Positions 47,296 to 59,517 of a stretch of 64,000 nucleotides of DNA are shown here, in pieces. The position numbers and the translations under genes were made by a program. The number at the start of each line of letters is the position of its first letter. Position 1 is the first letter of the stretch. This DNA is from Ophiobolus disseminans. Taxonomy: Eukaryota > Ascomycota > Dothideomycetes > Pleosporales > Phaeosphaeriaceae. Location: assembly GCA_010093685.1 (NCBI GenBank), contig MU006225.1:1005575-1069574 (forward strand), written 5' to 3'. Under the pieces are notes generated by a model that searched no databases, was not told the DNA's origin, and saw only the letters and a list, made by a program, of their open reading frames with translations.

Positions 47296-47559
47296 TGTGA
47301 TTGCCTGTTTAAGCAGTCGTGAGGTTTTAGAAGGTGGGTATATGTGGATGGCAAGCTCAAAAAGTGAAGCGCAGTTGTATGGAGGCAATGTGGTTATAAA
47401 GCTGCCGCCGGAGCTCTCACAGCTGTCCGCGTCGTTGCTCCCGCCTAAAATGCCGGTCCGTGCAACCCCTGCACCAGCCTTATGTCATCACCGAATCTCG
47501 AGATGGCGACTCAAACTTCCCCCACTCTTTACTTTTCTTCCAAACCTTCAGTGATACCC

Positions 47560-49334
47560 ATGGCGATTTCAGCGCGTTTTGTGTCGTCCTTGCGACGGAC
47601 CGCGCTTTCTTCTCGCGCGCCGTCGCGACTTCAATGTTTTAGACCAACATCTCAACTCCGATGGAACAGCACTCCCGCACCTACGTCAGCGACCTCGGAG
47701 CCGCATCAGCCAGATGCTGAAGGAGGCGTGAAAGGGAAAGCTGCGCCCGCAAACACTATCAAATTCACATCTGAATCGTGTGTGACCCGACATTACGGTT
47801 GTGGACTAGGAACTGATGCCAAGCAGCTACCCACAACTTCAACGAGATGACAAGTTCACTAAGATCACAGAGGAACATGTCAAGTTCTTCCAAGATCTTC
47901 TAGGGTCGGAATCCTCGGTAATAGATGGCGTCTCCAAAGATGCATCGGAAGACATTGAAGCGTACAACAGCGACTGGATGCGCAAGTTCCGTGGCCACAC
48001 CAAGCTTGTCCTAAAACCCAGCTCCACTGAGGAGGTCAGCAAGATCTTGAAGTACTGTAATGAGAACATGCTCGCTGTCGTACCCCAAGGTGGCAACACC
48101 GGTCTTGTTGGTGGCTCCGTGCCTGTCTTTGACGAGATTGTCATCAACCTGCAGAAGATGAACCAAATCCACTCCTTCGACGAAGTATCAGGTATACTGG
48201 TTGCAGACGCTGGTGTCATTCTCGAAAATGCCGACAACTACTTGGGCGGAAAGGGTCACGTCTTTCCACTAGATCTTGGTGCAAAAGGCTCATGTCAGAT
48301 TGGTGGCAATGTTGCAACAAACGCTGGCGGCCTGCGGTTACTACGATATGGTAGCTTTCACGGCAACGTGTTGGGCGTTGAGGCTGTATTGCCAGATGGC
48401 TCCATCATGGACGATCTATCCAAGCTGCGCAAGAACAACACCGGCTACGACCTAAAGCAACTGTTTATTGGTGGTGAGGGCACAATTGGTATCATCACAA
48501 AGATTTCCATCATCTGCCCGCGAAGGTCCCCCGCAGTCAATGTCGCGTACTTCGGTTTAGAGAGCTACGAGCACGTACAACAAGCGTTCCGTGAGGCCAA
48601 GGGTCAACTCTCCGAGATCCTGTCCGCATTCGAGCTCATGGACGGCCGGACACAGAAGCTTGTTAACAGGGTAAAAGGCAAGCCGATGCCTCTTGAGGGG
48701 GAGCACCCATTCTACTGTCTGATTGAAACCAGTGGCTCAAACGCTGATCACGATGGAGAGAAGCTAGAAAAATTCCTGGAATACGTCATGGAGAACGAAA
48801 TCGTATCAGACGGCATTCTTGCACAAGATCAGACCCAGATACAGGAGCTATGGACATGGCGAGAAGGCATCACTGAGTGCTTGGGTCATGATGGCGGTGT
48901 CTACAAATACGATCTGTCGATACCCATCCACGAGCTATACGACCTTGTCAACGAGACACGAGACCGACTCACAGAAGCTGGTCTAGTGGGTGCTGACGAC
49001 TCGCATCCTGTTGTAGATGTCGTGGGCTATGGTCACATGGGTGATGGCAATCTGCACCTGAACATCCCTGTTAGACGATTCGACAAGACTGTTGAGAAAG
49101 CCCTTGAGCCATGGGTGTACGAATGGGTCCAGAAGCGCAACGGCAGTATCAGCGCTGAGCATGGCCTCGGTGTTACGAAAAAGCCTTATGTTGGGTACAG
49201 CAAGAGCGAGACCATGATCAAATTGATGAAGCAGATCAAGGACCTTTATGATCCGGTACGTCCAATTTCCCCACACCATGCGAATGCTAACACGATGATA
49301 GAACGGCATCATGAACCCTTACAAGTATATATAA
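47560..49334 (+). CDS. DLD2: D-2-hydroxyglutarate / D-lactate dehydrogenase, mitochondrial FAD enzyme
   Basis: Exons 47560-47777, 47827-49255 and 49302-49334 give 559 residues. ATG 47560 starts a clear mitochondrial presequence (MAISARFVSSLRRTALSSRA...RWNST). In-frame ATGs at 47482 and 47503 would hide it. The FAD-binding PCMH domain has PQGGNTGLVGGSVPVFDEI and GSCQIGGNVATNAGGLRLL. The C-terminal domain has VVGYGHMGDGNLHLN, and HGLG near the end is SAEHGLGVTKK. The last exon is 33 nt and supplies the conserved NGIMNPYK end. Closest in pattern to D-2-hydroxyglutarate dehydrogenase/Dld2, which oxidises D-2-hydroxyglutarate to 2-oxoglutarate. A D-lactate role cannot be excluded. Confidence 0.94.
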
Positions 49335-49421
49335 GCTTCGCCACTATAATCGAGCCATTTTTAATTCCCATTCTTCTTCTTATCAACTCACATTACGCCA
49401 AATTCCTCCATATCCCCTCTC

Positions 49422-50528
49422 CTAATACCTCCTCTCCCCCAACAACCCCTCCGCATTCCCCCAATACACCGCATCCCTAACCCCCTCATCCCCAAACAGC
49501 GCCTCGAGCCCACCCCTCATCCTCTCCACAAACACCTTCACAAACTGCGTCTGCGTGAACGGGAAATCACTCCCAAACAACAACCTCCCATGCCCAATCC
49601 CAAACCCCTCCACAAACGCCTTCAACTGCCCCTGCCCGCCTTCCTCCCCGTCAAACACAAACCCCGCAAGGTCGAAGTAGAACTGCGTGTCCAGCTGCCG
49701 CCGTACCGTCGTCGCATTGAGCACGCGTCCCCCCGGCACCACATTCGAGAATTGAACGAAGCGCGTAAGTAACGGCGGAAGCGCTCCCCCGGCATGCGGA
49801 ATTATAAACCTAACATTCGGACACCGATCCACAGTCCCCGAACTAAATAAATTAATGACGCTCCGCGCAGTGTCGAAGAAAAACTCGAAGATCGGGATCG
49901 GGTATTGTGTGCCGAATGGGCTGGCGGGGAGAGCTTGGCGCGCGGTGGAGGTGTGTATGCATGGCGTTGTGGGGTGGATGAAGACTGTTGCGTGTAGGTC
50001 GTTTAATCTGTCGAATACGGCGTCGAAAGCTGCGTCGCCGAGATACAGGCCGTGGTAATTCGTCATTAGGCCGAAACCATCTGCTTTCTCTGACCACGCT
50101 GTTTCGATTTCTTGTAGCGCGGCATTGACATCCGGGAGGGGTAGGGATGCCCAGAATCCGAACTTCTCGGGCATTTCTTGCTTGAGGTTTGCGGCGTATG
50201 CGTTGCATTCGCGCGTCAGGCTGATCTCGAGCAAGGGGTTGGTCGCGTTGATGTGTGTGCCTGGCGAGGAGATACTCAGGATGGATTTGGTGACGTTGGC
50301 GGTGGACATCATTTCTAGATGCGCGGGGAGGGACCACGCGGGGATGGCGGGCATGCCGTCGGGGTAGGTGTGGCCATTTTGGGCGAGGGCGGTGCGGTAG
50401 AAGGGGGGAAGGAAGTGCGAATGGACGTCTATTCTGCGGGGGAGGGGGTTGGATGTGTTTGTGTTGGAAGGTTGTTGAGCCATGGTTGTGGTGGAGAGGA
50501 TGATGAGGCTGGAGATTAAAAAGTGCAT
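49422..50528 (-). CDS. Amidohydrolase-2 family decarboxylase-like protein with signal peptide
   Basis: 368 residues, single exon, ATG 50528. The N-terminus MHFLISSLIILSTTTMAQ is a signal peptide or membrane anchor. The rest is the ACMSD/6-methylsalicylate decarboxylase-type TIM barrel: RIDVHSHFLPP (metal-binding HxH), VFIHPTTP, RFIIPHAGGALPPLL and LLFGSDFPFT. Such enzymes decarboxylate aromatic or unsaturated acids with a Zn or Mn ion. Relatives act in patulin-type and salicylate catabolism. An N-terminal signal is less common in this group and suggests secretion or an ER/vacuolar location. Four Asn-x-Ser/Thr sites would fit. The exact substrate is unknown. The stop lies 88 bases from the dehydrogenase stop (convergent). 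Confidence 0.88.
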   Translation of the reverse strand: MHFLISSLIILSTTTMAQQPSNTNTSNPLPRRIDVHSHFLPPFYRTALAQNGHTYPDGMPAIPAWSLPAHLEMMSTANVTKSILSISSPGTHINATNPLLEISLTRECNAYAANLKQEMPEKFGFWASLPLPDVNAALQEIETAWSEKADGFGLMTNYHGLYLGDAAFDAVFDRLNDLHATVFIHPTTPCIHTSTARQALPASPFGTQYPIPIFEFFFDTARSVINLFSSGTVDRCPNVRFIIPHAGGALPPLLTRFVQFSNVVPGGRVLNATTVRRQLDTQFYFDLAGFVFDGEEGGQGQLKAFVEGFGIGHGRLLFGSDFPFTQTQFVKVFVERMRGGLEALFGDEGVRDAVYWGNAEGLLGERRY

Positions 50529-51503
50529 TGTTAGTCGTGATTGTGGTTCTTAGAAATATTCACGAAGGTCTACGGACATATCCACTATGTTATATTACAT
50601 CATACCCGTCGGACAGCCAAACATTATCTTCTTTTTACGCGAATTCAAAGTATTACGGTCGACTCATACAGCTTGCACGCTACCGGCGTTCGGCACCCCG
50701 CTTCATGGTGGTCGTACTACCTAGCTGATAGGTGATCGACGGCGACATGTGCACCTGTGCTAGTGGGAATGCAGTGATAAAAGTGCATGCATCTCGCGAC
50801 ACATGTCTAGCAGCTGATGGCTTGGAGATGCTGACATGTACGGGTTCCGGAGACCGATGTTTGGGTAAGTTTGAAGTAGCACAAGAAACTTATTCTTCAT
50901 GGATTGAAATTGATGGCAGTTGTGACATTGATTCTTCGGGTAGTTGAAGCGGTACTATTTATTTAATGTTCCTTGCTTGACATATGTACCTTAGTATTTT
51001 GCTATTTCGAGATGGTGGAATAGGTAGCAGGGGTCAATACCTGAGCTTGCTGACAACAACACTTCCATTCTTCACACTTTCGTAGTTCTACAATATACTT
51101 CGATGCAATGTTCGGGTATGGATCCGAGCAGACACATCATGGTGTGTACACGTTCGGCACTTCCTGCGCTGATCTTGAGGTTCTTGTCGCTTCAAAGCTC
51201 ACATCTACAAGAGCTCGAGGTGAGAAGATAAATCTGAATAAATTTGGCGTACATGAAAGCCTATCTTACTAATAGGTCGCTGCCATTGGTGAATTTCTTT
51301 ATCTATCGGCTTCTTTCGCAGATGCGCTCCAAGCGTGGCAATGTGGGACAGAGTTCCTAGATGTAGATGACGAGCCCGAGCCCCACCCACCACTGGCGCC
51401 TTCTCTCCGCCGACCTCGACCTTTGTGAACTCTCCAACATTCGGCGCAATGACTCCCAATCCCCCACCGCCACTCGACTTCACCAAATCAACTCCAATTC
51501 AAC
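50529..51503. other. Divergent intergenic region
   Basis: 975 bases between divergent starts (amidohydrolase and MTHFR). No gene supported. A small plus frame at 50732-50947 has four Cys pairs but no start context, signal peptide or match I recognise. Confidence 0.5.
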
Positions 51504-53516
51504 ATGGAGAGGATCACGGATAAAATCAATGCCTTGCCCGATGGCTCCAATTACTTCTCCCTCGAGTTCTTTCCGCCGAAGACGTCCATGGTATGTTTTC
51601 CCCGCTATGCGCGCAAATAATCACTGATAGCGACATAGGGCTTCGCGAACCTCACGACACGACTAGAGCGCATGTCGCAAGCGCTCCGACCGCTCTTCGT
51701 TACCGTGACGTGGGGAGCTGGCGGGTCGACTGCGACAAAGTCCCTCGAACTCGCCGAAATATGCCAACGCCAATTGGGACTCACAACATGTTTGCACCTC
51801 ACGTGCACGAACATGAATCGCGCACTCATCGATGAGGCGCTCGAGCAGGCAAAGGTGCTGGGCATCCGAAACATCCTTGCTCTGCGCGGTGATGCACCAC
51901 GAAGCGAAGAGTACAGAGATCAGGACCAGTCGCCGGAACAGGATTCGAACAAGGACTTCACGTGGGCCATTGACTTGGTCAAGTACATTCGGAAGCAGTA
52001 TGGCGATTACTTCTGTATTGGCGTGGCCGCGTACCCCGAAGGCCATTCGGACGAGAGCCATCCTGAGCATCAGGACCCCAAATTCGACCTACCTTATCTG
52101 ATCGAGAAGACAAAAGCTGGTGCAGACTTCCTCATGACGCAGCTCTTCTACGACGTGGACGCGTATGACAAGTTTGAGAAGATGCTGAGGGAGCATGAGA
52201 GCGGCGTATTCAAGACAATTCCCATTATACCGGGCTTGATGCCGATTCAGTCGTACAAGATCCTGCTACGGACAACGAAGCTCTCGCACGCGAGATTACC
52301 GCCGGACATACTGGCACGTCTAGATGCTGTGAAAAACGACGACGAGCTTGTCAAGCAAGTGGGCGTCAAGGTATTGGACGAAATGGTGGAGCATATCAAA
52401 GCACGGCCAGATGTCCGCCGGAGGGGCTTCCATTTCTACACACTCAATCTGGAAAAGGCCGTGTCGCACATAATAGTGGATTGTAACCTGATCCCCAAAG
52501 AGGCGATGCAAGACGAGGTGGTCATCGTAGAAACAACACCCGCCATCAATCTCGAGCCACCGCCACATGGTGCCCTCAATGGCGACCGCCGCCGCCTATC
52601 TTCGACCTATTCTGGACCCCGGAACAAGGTGATAGTATCCCATCCGTCCGCCACGAAGTCCAGCAACCATTCATATGAAGCTACTGAGGAGGAAGCCGGA
52701 ATTCCTCGCGGACCTGTCAATACACGTGCGAACACGCTTGCAATCTCAGAGGGCGAAGGGTCAATGGGTAGGGAAGCGACATGGGACGACTATCCGAATG
52801 GCCGCTGGGGTGACGCCCGATCACCCGCTTTTGGCGAAATTGACGGCTATGGTCCAACGCTTCACGTCTCCTCGCAACAAGCACTCAAGCTGTGGGGTCA
52901 TCCCGTCGAGTCAAAGGACATCTCCACCCTCTTCAAGCGGCATATCGACGGCGAACTTGAGGCGTTACCTTGGTCCGAGCAAGGCCTCTCACCCGAAACA
53001 AGCACTATCGCAAAGCAAATCCTTGCCCTCAACGCAAAGGGCTGGTGGACTGTTGCCTCGCAGCCTGCTGTCAACGGCGTCAAGTCGACAGATCCCGTAT
53101 TCGGCTGGGGGCCCAAGAACGGCTACGTCTTCCAGAAGCCTTTCGTTGAGTTCTTTGTCCCCGCATCACAGTTCGAAGCATTGAAGTCGCGCCTCGACGC
53201 TCACGAACAAGTCACATATTTCGCAGGCAACGACGCAGGAGACTTTGAAGCCAGTAACGAAGAGAGCGTGAATCCGGTCACGTGGGGAACGTTCGCAGGC
53301 AAGGAAATTGTTACACCGACTATCATCGAAGCGGTCAGCTTCAGAAGCTGGCTCGAAGAGGCGTTTAGTATCTGGCGCGAGTGGGAGAGGATTTATCCGC
53401 CCAGGAGCGCGAGCAGTAAATTGTTGAGCGATACAAGGAGGGATGTTTGGCTGGTGAATGTTATTTGGGGTGACTTCGTGCAGGGCGAGGGACTGTGGGA
53501 ATTTTTGGGTGCATAA
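51504..53516 (+). CDS. MET12: Methylenetetrahydrofolate reductase, Met12 type
   Basis: Exons 51504-51590 and 51639-53516 (48-nt intron) give 654 residues. The catalytic barrel begins YFSLEFFPPKTSM|GF with the splice between M and G, and continues with FVTVTWGAGGSTATKS, LHLTCTNMNRALIDEAL, NILALRGDAPR, ADFLMTQLFYDVD and HFYTLNLEKAV. The C-terminal regulatory half has GREATWDDYPNGRWGD and SPAFGEIDGYGP. SLEFFPPKT and the WGAGG form place it with yeast Met12 rather than Met13. It reduces 5,10-methylene-THF to 5-methyl-THF for methionine synthesis. In yeast the Met13 isozyme does most of this work. An Asp/Ser-rich linker separates the two halves. Confidence 0.95.
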
Positions 53517-54060
53517 ATGAAGCAGATATGGTGCATATGCATAACTTGAGATGAGAGAACGCATCAAAGAAGTTGTCCATATTAGCGCTCAGTGAAGTAG
53601 ATTCTTATGCGTCGATGCTGGTGTCGCTCTTACCCCGCTGATCCACATGCCTCACTTTACAGTTCTTCAGCACACCCATAACACCCCCACCCTCCCTCCT
53701 CACTCACAACTTTGAATATCGCGTTCTCCTTCCTCATAGACTCTGCATATTTCTCGATATACTTCTGTAGCAACTCTCTTACTGTAAGCCGCTCTTGGCT
53801 GCGTGGCGAGGCTGAAACACGTCTTCCTTACCATTGGACGAGCACATACTGCGGCATGAGGGACGTCAGTCAGCTCAGCCTCAATCTCGCAAAATTTCAA
53901 CCACTGGTGTTGCTAATACGCGTGAACCTCACATCGGTACCTAATCCAGCACCAACATCACATATACGATCTGTCGTACGCCACGGCGAGCGCTATGGCC
54001 TTTAATACGGTTCCGAATCCTTACCTTTCGTACCTATGATCTCAATATCTCCGGGAAATC
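53517..54060. other. Intergenic, nothing recognised
   Basis: 544 bases. 53660-53710 is C-rich. No gene supported. Confidence 0.55.
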
Positions 54061-55918
54061 TGCCCCAACAAACCCGATGAAGAGCGTGAACAGGCGCACG
54101 CGGCTTGGCAGACTCGGTTCGGTGCTCGACAGCTTAGCCTCAAGCGCGACGATCCAGAACCATTCAGAGTGGAACGACGATTAGGCAGTGGTGGTTTTGG
54201 TGAAGTGCATCAAACGACTCTCAATGGCATTCCTCTAGCACTCAAGAGAACATATCCTCGGAAGCTCACAGACGATCAACTCAACGAAATCAGAATTCTT
54301 GGCAAAATATCTGAGCAACGCCACCATCATGTCGTAGAGCTTGTCGGGTGGTACGTACATCGACAACGGATTTGCTATGAGGTCGGTCTTCTCATATAGC
54401 CAGTAGCTCATTGCGACTTAGCGGCGATGTTACACCATCTTTCTACCATGGCTGATTGGCTTGCCAGCTTGGGAGTTGGCGCAGACTTTGATGGGTTTAA
54501 CGAAGACGAAGAGTCCGCGTTTGAGACGCTGGCCGGTATCCTCGACATGGATACAGCGCAACCTGTAGCTCCAATCTCGAAATGGGTAGTCACCGACCTT
54601 GTGTCCAAAGCCAAGGATCGTTTGATGGAGAGTTTTGGATGCATAGCCGAAGCAGTCAACTATCTGCACAGTCAGAACATAAGGCATAAAGACCTGAAAC
54701 CTTCACAGGTATTACTGTCCCCTAAAGGCTTATGGCTAGCGGATTTCGGATGGTCGAACGACATGTCCGACTTCAGTCGAAGTGCAACAAGTGGGCGCGA
54801 TAGAATGACTGTAAAATACCAGGCGCCAGAAAGAGCAGGTGGACACCCATGTGGACGTGCAGAGGACATATTTGCCCTGGGTTGCATTTTCCTCGAGATG
54901 AGTGTTTGGGCAGCTGAGGGATCGCCTCCCCCATCGCCGATTAGTCCATGGTCCGAGAAGGGGTGGTCGTTCCAAGGACATCTGAATGACATCCACCGCA
55001 TTCTAGACGTGCGGTTGAGATCATCCATTCAAGCTCATAGCTGCGCATTCGATCGCCTTCTTATGCAGATGCTTTCGATGAATCCGTTAGATCGACCGGA
55101 TATCGAGCTCGTTCTTAGCCAGTTATCTAATCCGCCATTTAGATCTCCGTCAGAACAAACATCCCTCAATCGATATTTCGGTCCTTGTTGTCAACGTAAA
55201 ACCGCAAGAAGCTCCTTAAGTAAGTCTGTCTGAGGAAGAACACTTCATGAAAGGTATGGGCTAATTGGGAACTGTTAAAGGCCAACAGCTAAGAATCGAC
55301 CAGCATCACGGCCACTACATGGGCTTTGATACCTTCGGAGATACGCGACGACGAGCAGGACTTTGGGATCGCAGCTCGACACGAATCTCCCGCACCGGCT
55401 GGGGTTGTGGCTTTTGCTATCACTTCAACGCTGACTGGAACGAACGGTTCCATCACATCACCCGCCACTTCACCGAAGAAAGCAAGACAGTTGGGGACTG
55501 GAACAGTAGCGTGGTCATCTATTCCCTATTGCAGCGACCAGTCATTCTTGCCGCATGGACTATAATCTTGGTCAGTATTCCAAGGAAATTCATCGGCTTT
55601 GGTTGGAATCAAGCCTCGATGTCGGCAGGAGAGCAAAAGCCATACAGTCGCCAACGAATCGTGTATCGAAATCCGTACGACCCCATGGAAAGCAGTGCGC
55701 TTATATCTTTACAAGACTTATTGGAACGCTTCACGCCTGATCAAGATGCGGCAGCCCTAGCTCAGCTGGCCTTTGACCAAGCAGTGACAAAGGTTGCCCG
55801 AGAAACTGACAGTGGGCCGCCGGTGCCGCCAAAAGACTTCGACATCAATAGAAGACAATCGTCGCAAGATATCATGAAGGACACAGAGGATTTGAGCGAT
55901 TTGTTGACTCCATCATGA
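54061..55918 (+). pseudogene. Kinase/C2H2-like fusion with one in-frame stop (kinase 2)
   Basis: Coding-like sequence is open from about 54061 (DEEREQAHAAWQTRFGARQ) through LGSGGFGEVH and LALKRTYPR. A TAG at 54397-54399 falls inside the conserved motif that reads WPVA in both relatives (here I-stop-PVAHCDL). The frame then stays open to 55219: IRHKDLKPSQ, WLADFGWSND, APERAGG and YFGPCC. A phase-1 intron (55220-55280) joins a second exon, 55281-55918, with CGFCYHFNADWNERFHHI and HF, a C2H2-like fungal region, and a disordered tail. One Trp-to-stop change (TGG to TAG) is the only clear lesion, so the loss is recent, or the stop is read through. The true start upstream is unclear. Confidence 0.75.
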
Positions 55919-56851
55919 ATGACAAGCCAGGTGTAGACACATCAGGAACATGGTTAGATTTTTCACTCTGAAGAAGTCGAGTGAGTCCTATTCGTCAGCC
56001 CTTTCAGTCTTCCCGGCTGCGATTGGCAGGGGGTATGGTCATGGTGGTAAGCTCGTCAATTCCGCAAGTTAGATTGAAGATATACTGGTATCTGACCTCG
56101 CTCATGCGCCCGTAGCAAACGCTCATAATCAAAAAGTTTGCTAGGAAGTGGTCATGTCCTGTATGGGAGACATTAACACGCCGTGTTTGCTTAGGTCATG
56201 GTGAAGTGACAAGCAGCACGCGTTTCAGAAGTTGAGCGAAGAAGAGTCAGGAGCTCTTGTGACTGGGATATGAACGGAGTTATGTGAAGCTCGTGATGCG
56301 CCATGTTTGCGCATCGGATCTCAGTGATGCGAGCAGTTCTGCATGCGAAGCGACAAGCAGGGTGATACATTGAGGCTGGAATAGCGACGTCGAGAAGTGC
56401 ATTGACCGAGTGCGTCACAATGATGTGTGGTGCTTTGAGACCATTTTTCTGTCAGGGAAACTACGTTGCTATACCTCGGAGCTGACTTGAAAGGCTGATC
56501 GTGAAGTCTGGGATCGTGGGTGAATGGTGAAAACTGAGAGAAGACGCGACGGGAACGCGTCGAAATTAGCGTCTTGGCCGTGACATCATTGATGTTGATC
56601 GTCAAGGCGGCATCACACAATCACCGTTCACAAGATTTGGTCATGCCTTTTCTAATGAATCGTTTCTAGTCCTGTACCCTTCTCTCAAACTCCAAATATA
56701 CCACAAGCCCATAAGTACGATCTACAAGATTCTCTCTGCGAAAAGAACACCCCGGTTGTTTCAAACGCCCTGAGACGCAGCAACCAAACGTCCACAAAGA
56801 TGTACAACACCTCCTCCTTCAAAAACAGCTTCTTCTCGCTCCGTCTCACTT
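55919..56851. other. Intergenic, with degenerate repeat at 55999-56070
   Basis: 933 bases. A segment starting CCTTTCAGTCTTCCCGGC near 55999 resembles one at 59030 (CCTTTCAGTCTTGCCGGC) and may be part of the duplicated kinase neighbourhood. Otherwise only short frames. Confidence 0.5.
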
Positions 56852-57954
56852 CTACTTACACGCAAACCCGCAATCAATCTCCCTCTTCCCATTATCATAC
56901 GCTCCAACACTACAAGCGGGAGCAACCGCATCCCACTCCACGCCATCATATCCAAGGCGCAGCGAATCTGCATCAACCGCCCTAGCAGTGATTGTGAAGG
57001 TATTTGGGAGCGGCGTGGTAAGCACAAGCACGGGGCCCACCTTCTTACCGCCCGAGTTACCAATCTCATTCTGATTTGCATCCATGATTCTTGCCTCCAG
57101 AGAGTACTGGTCCTTGGACGGGTCTGGCTTCTGATACTGTGTGACGTGGATACCGCATTGCCCAGGCGCATAGCCCTTGGGCGTCGGCACATTGGAATCG
57201 AGGCCCTTGAAGTTCTGGCCGCGCTTAGGCACACCGCAATGCCACTTCCTGGTACGGCCCTCGAACGGCCCAGCATTGGTGCTGTAGTCCCAACTGCAGA
57301 CGTAGGAATCTTTTTCGCAGCCCACACCGTTGTGCGCCTTGCAATAGTGGAACTTGTCTCTTTCGCTGGCAAGAGCCGTGACTGGTAGTTCCACCCAGTT
57401 GCTTATGTCCGCAAGCTGTAGCACTGGCCCGGTGAGACCTTCGCCCTCCTTGTCTTTGGTGGTAAAGGTGATGCTGAAGTCACCAATGCGTGGGTCGTTG
57501 AAGAACTGACGTCCTCCAAGATAACACACGTTCCATCCTGCGCGTCCAACATTGTATTCTTTTACGCCTAATACACCGTTAGCTCCACAATCAGCCTTCT
57601 TCTCAAGGTAGAGGCTATACCGTCGTCGCAAGAAACTTTGGCCCAGCAATTTGCGCCGTTCGTAGTCTCCATGTCGATCCTACACATATTCGGGTTTGAT
57701 CCATAGTCCCTGGCACATGTCAGTATTTCACGACGATGCGGACCGTGAGAGATGACATACCATGCTAAGGACGCCTCCGGAAAGGCAAGCTTGCTTCCCT
57801 TGAAAATCTGTTGGAAAATTTGGATGATCGCGGTTGTAATCTGGGCCTTTTGACGGCTTTCGAGGTGTACTGCGGGCACAGCTGGGCTGGCATTTACTTG
57901 GCCGCAGAGCAGAGCCAGAGTAGTCGATACGACGGCGGCGGTGAAGCTCTTCAT
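56852..57954 (-). CDS. Secreted cysteine-containing hypothetical protein
   Basis: Exons 57954-57761, 57709-57621 and 57567-56852 give 332 residues with agreeing phases (introns 51 and 53 nt). A signal peptide is present (MKSFTAAVVSTTLALLCGQVNA). The mature protein has a helical start (AQITTAIIQIFQQIFKGSK) and then a beta-rich part with about ten cysteines (MCRID, NCWAKVSCDDG, WNVCYLGG, FHYCKAHNGVGC, YVCSWDYS, HCGVPKRG, QCGIHV, DCGFACK at the end). No enzyme motif is seen. It fits the broad class of secreted, disulfide-bonded fungal proteins, including candidate effectors, but nothing here shows a role in virulence. It lies between two disabled kinase genes. A TATA box lies about 100 bases upstream. 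Confidence 0.85.
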
Positions 57955-59517
57955 GATTGATAGTCAAGCGTGTAAGTAGGCTTAGGAAGGTCTGGAAAGA
58001 TGTTGATGCTTTGTGATGGTAGTGGTTGCCACTGGGCCGTGCAATGCCGCACTTATATACCCTTTTCTTCACTGCTTGAGGCTTCTTGATGGGTGGCCTG
58101 AGCCACTGGAGATAACCTATTCTAGGGACAGTACTACTGAGGCTGATCATCAAGCCTCGAATACTCCCACGGGCATCTTCATGAAACGTACCAAGGACTA
58201 TCGACCCCCAAATACACCCGAACAGATCTGCTTTTGTCACCATTCTGCGCCGGAAGGAAGCATACGAGGAGAGGTGGCTTGTGCGTGCAAGGCTTTAACA
58301 CAATTAGCTACCCATTGTGCTGTTTCTGACTCCATGCAGGTTCCTTGGAGGAAATCAACAGTTGGTGGCGGTGCTTTCGGGCTTGGTGCAATGCTGTTTC
58401 CCAGATCGCACGCGTCGGTGGCGCTTTCCTGTTAACCGTCACACATGGTAGTTTGTTTCCGCTGAACAAATTTTCCTGTTCAGCACCTTCAGCCTTGTAG
58501 TGACAGGATTGGCATTGCCTTGGGCTCTTAATTACCCCGAAATTTCTCATGTGATAACAAGAGTCGTCGTCTTCGTCACTACAGACCTTAAACACCACAG
58601 CCACCTTCACTACTATTCCAACAGCGACTAGTCACAATCAATAATTGACATTCGCGCGATGAAACGCACCGAAGCTGAGACACATTCGTTGGAGATCAAG
58701 ATCGAAACCTGCATAGCTCTACACCCCGCATATCCCGATCGCTAGGTCGGCGACGTTGGGATCTTGGTGTTCTCTTATTGGCCACTTTAGATTACAACAA
58801 CACAAAGCCAATTTAAATTATTTTTGTACACGAGATTACTTATTTAAGACTAAGTCTGAAAACATCTTATTGGCTGTATGTAATTTCTTGATTAGATCTT
58901 GCGCAAATATTGAAGGGTGACTTAGGCGCACCGTACGATTGTGTACTCCCGAGGTCGGGTCCATGCATAGATTTGAATCCTGAATTATCCGAGTCAAACA
59001 CTCGGAGTCAGTGTCAAAACAGGCCGACTCCTTTCAGTCTTGCCGGCGGTGAATATTAAGGCATGTTGCCACGGTAATGCCCGCAGCTCCTCAACTCCGC
59101 GAGTTGGACCAAGAAAACGAAATGCCAAGCTGATCTTTATAACTGTCAATTGTTGCTGATAAGCTTCTATCAATTGTGAATTAGTTGAAAAGGTAAGTCA
59201 CTGTGCTTGACTAAATGGGGAAGCGTTTTCTGCACTTTGAAATTGTGTCACGAAGAAGTTTTGGTCTTTTCGTTTACCTAAATGCAAATATTATGTTATT
59301 AGCGATCGTACTCTTTGAGCCGCACACGTTCTTTCCGACCATTTGCAATACCTCGATCGAACGAACCTCCTTCCTTACGACAAGGCTGAAATGACACACG
59401 AACATGATTGGACCACGACTGAGGTGCAGCAACGCGCGAGCTTCAGCCACCTTTGCAGCAACGTTCCTACCTCGCATAGTCTGAACTACGATCTGCCGTG
59501 AGAGGCACTTTCCTACA
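57955..59517. other. Intergenic with AT-rich block and hairpin
   Basis: 1563 bases. About 58740-59020 is AT-rich without frames. A perfect 7-bp hairpin TCCGAGT...ACTCGGA lies at 58988-59006. Degenerate repeat near 59030-59106 (see 55919-56851). No gene supported. Confidence 0.5.
58053..58059 (-). promoter_or_regulatory. TATA-like box of secreted-protein gene
   Basis: TATATAA on the minus strand, about 100 bases upstream of the ATG at 57954. Confidence 0.5.

Noticed and set aside
54351..54399. A 49-nt GTACGT...ATATAG 'intron' removing the stop in kinase 2
   Set aside because: It would delete residues conserved in both relatives and shift the frame into another TAG.
58925..58990. tRNA-like stretch with GATTTGAATCCTG
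   Set aside because: No acceptor or D-stem pairing could be found; only the box-B-like string is present.
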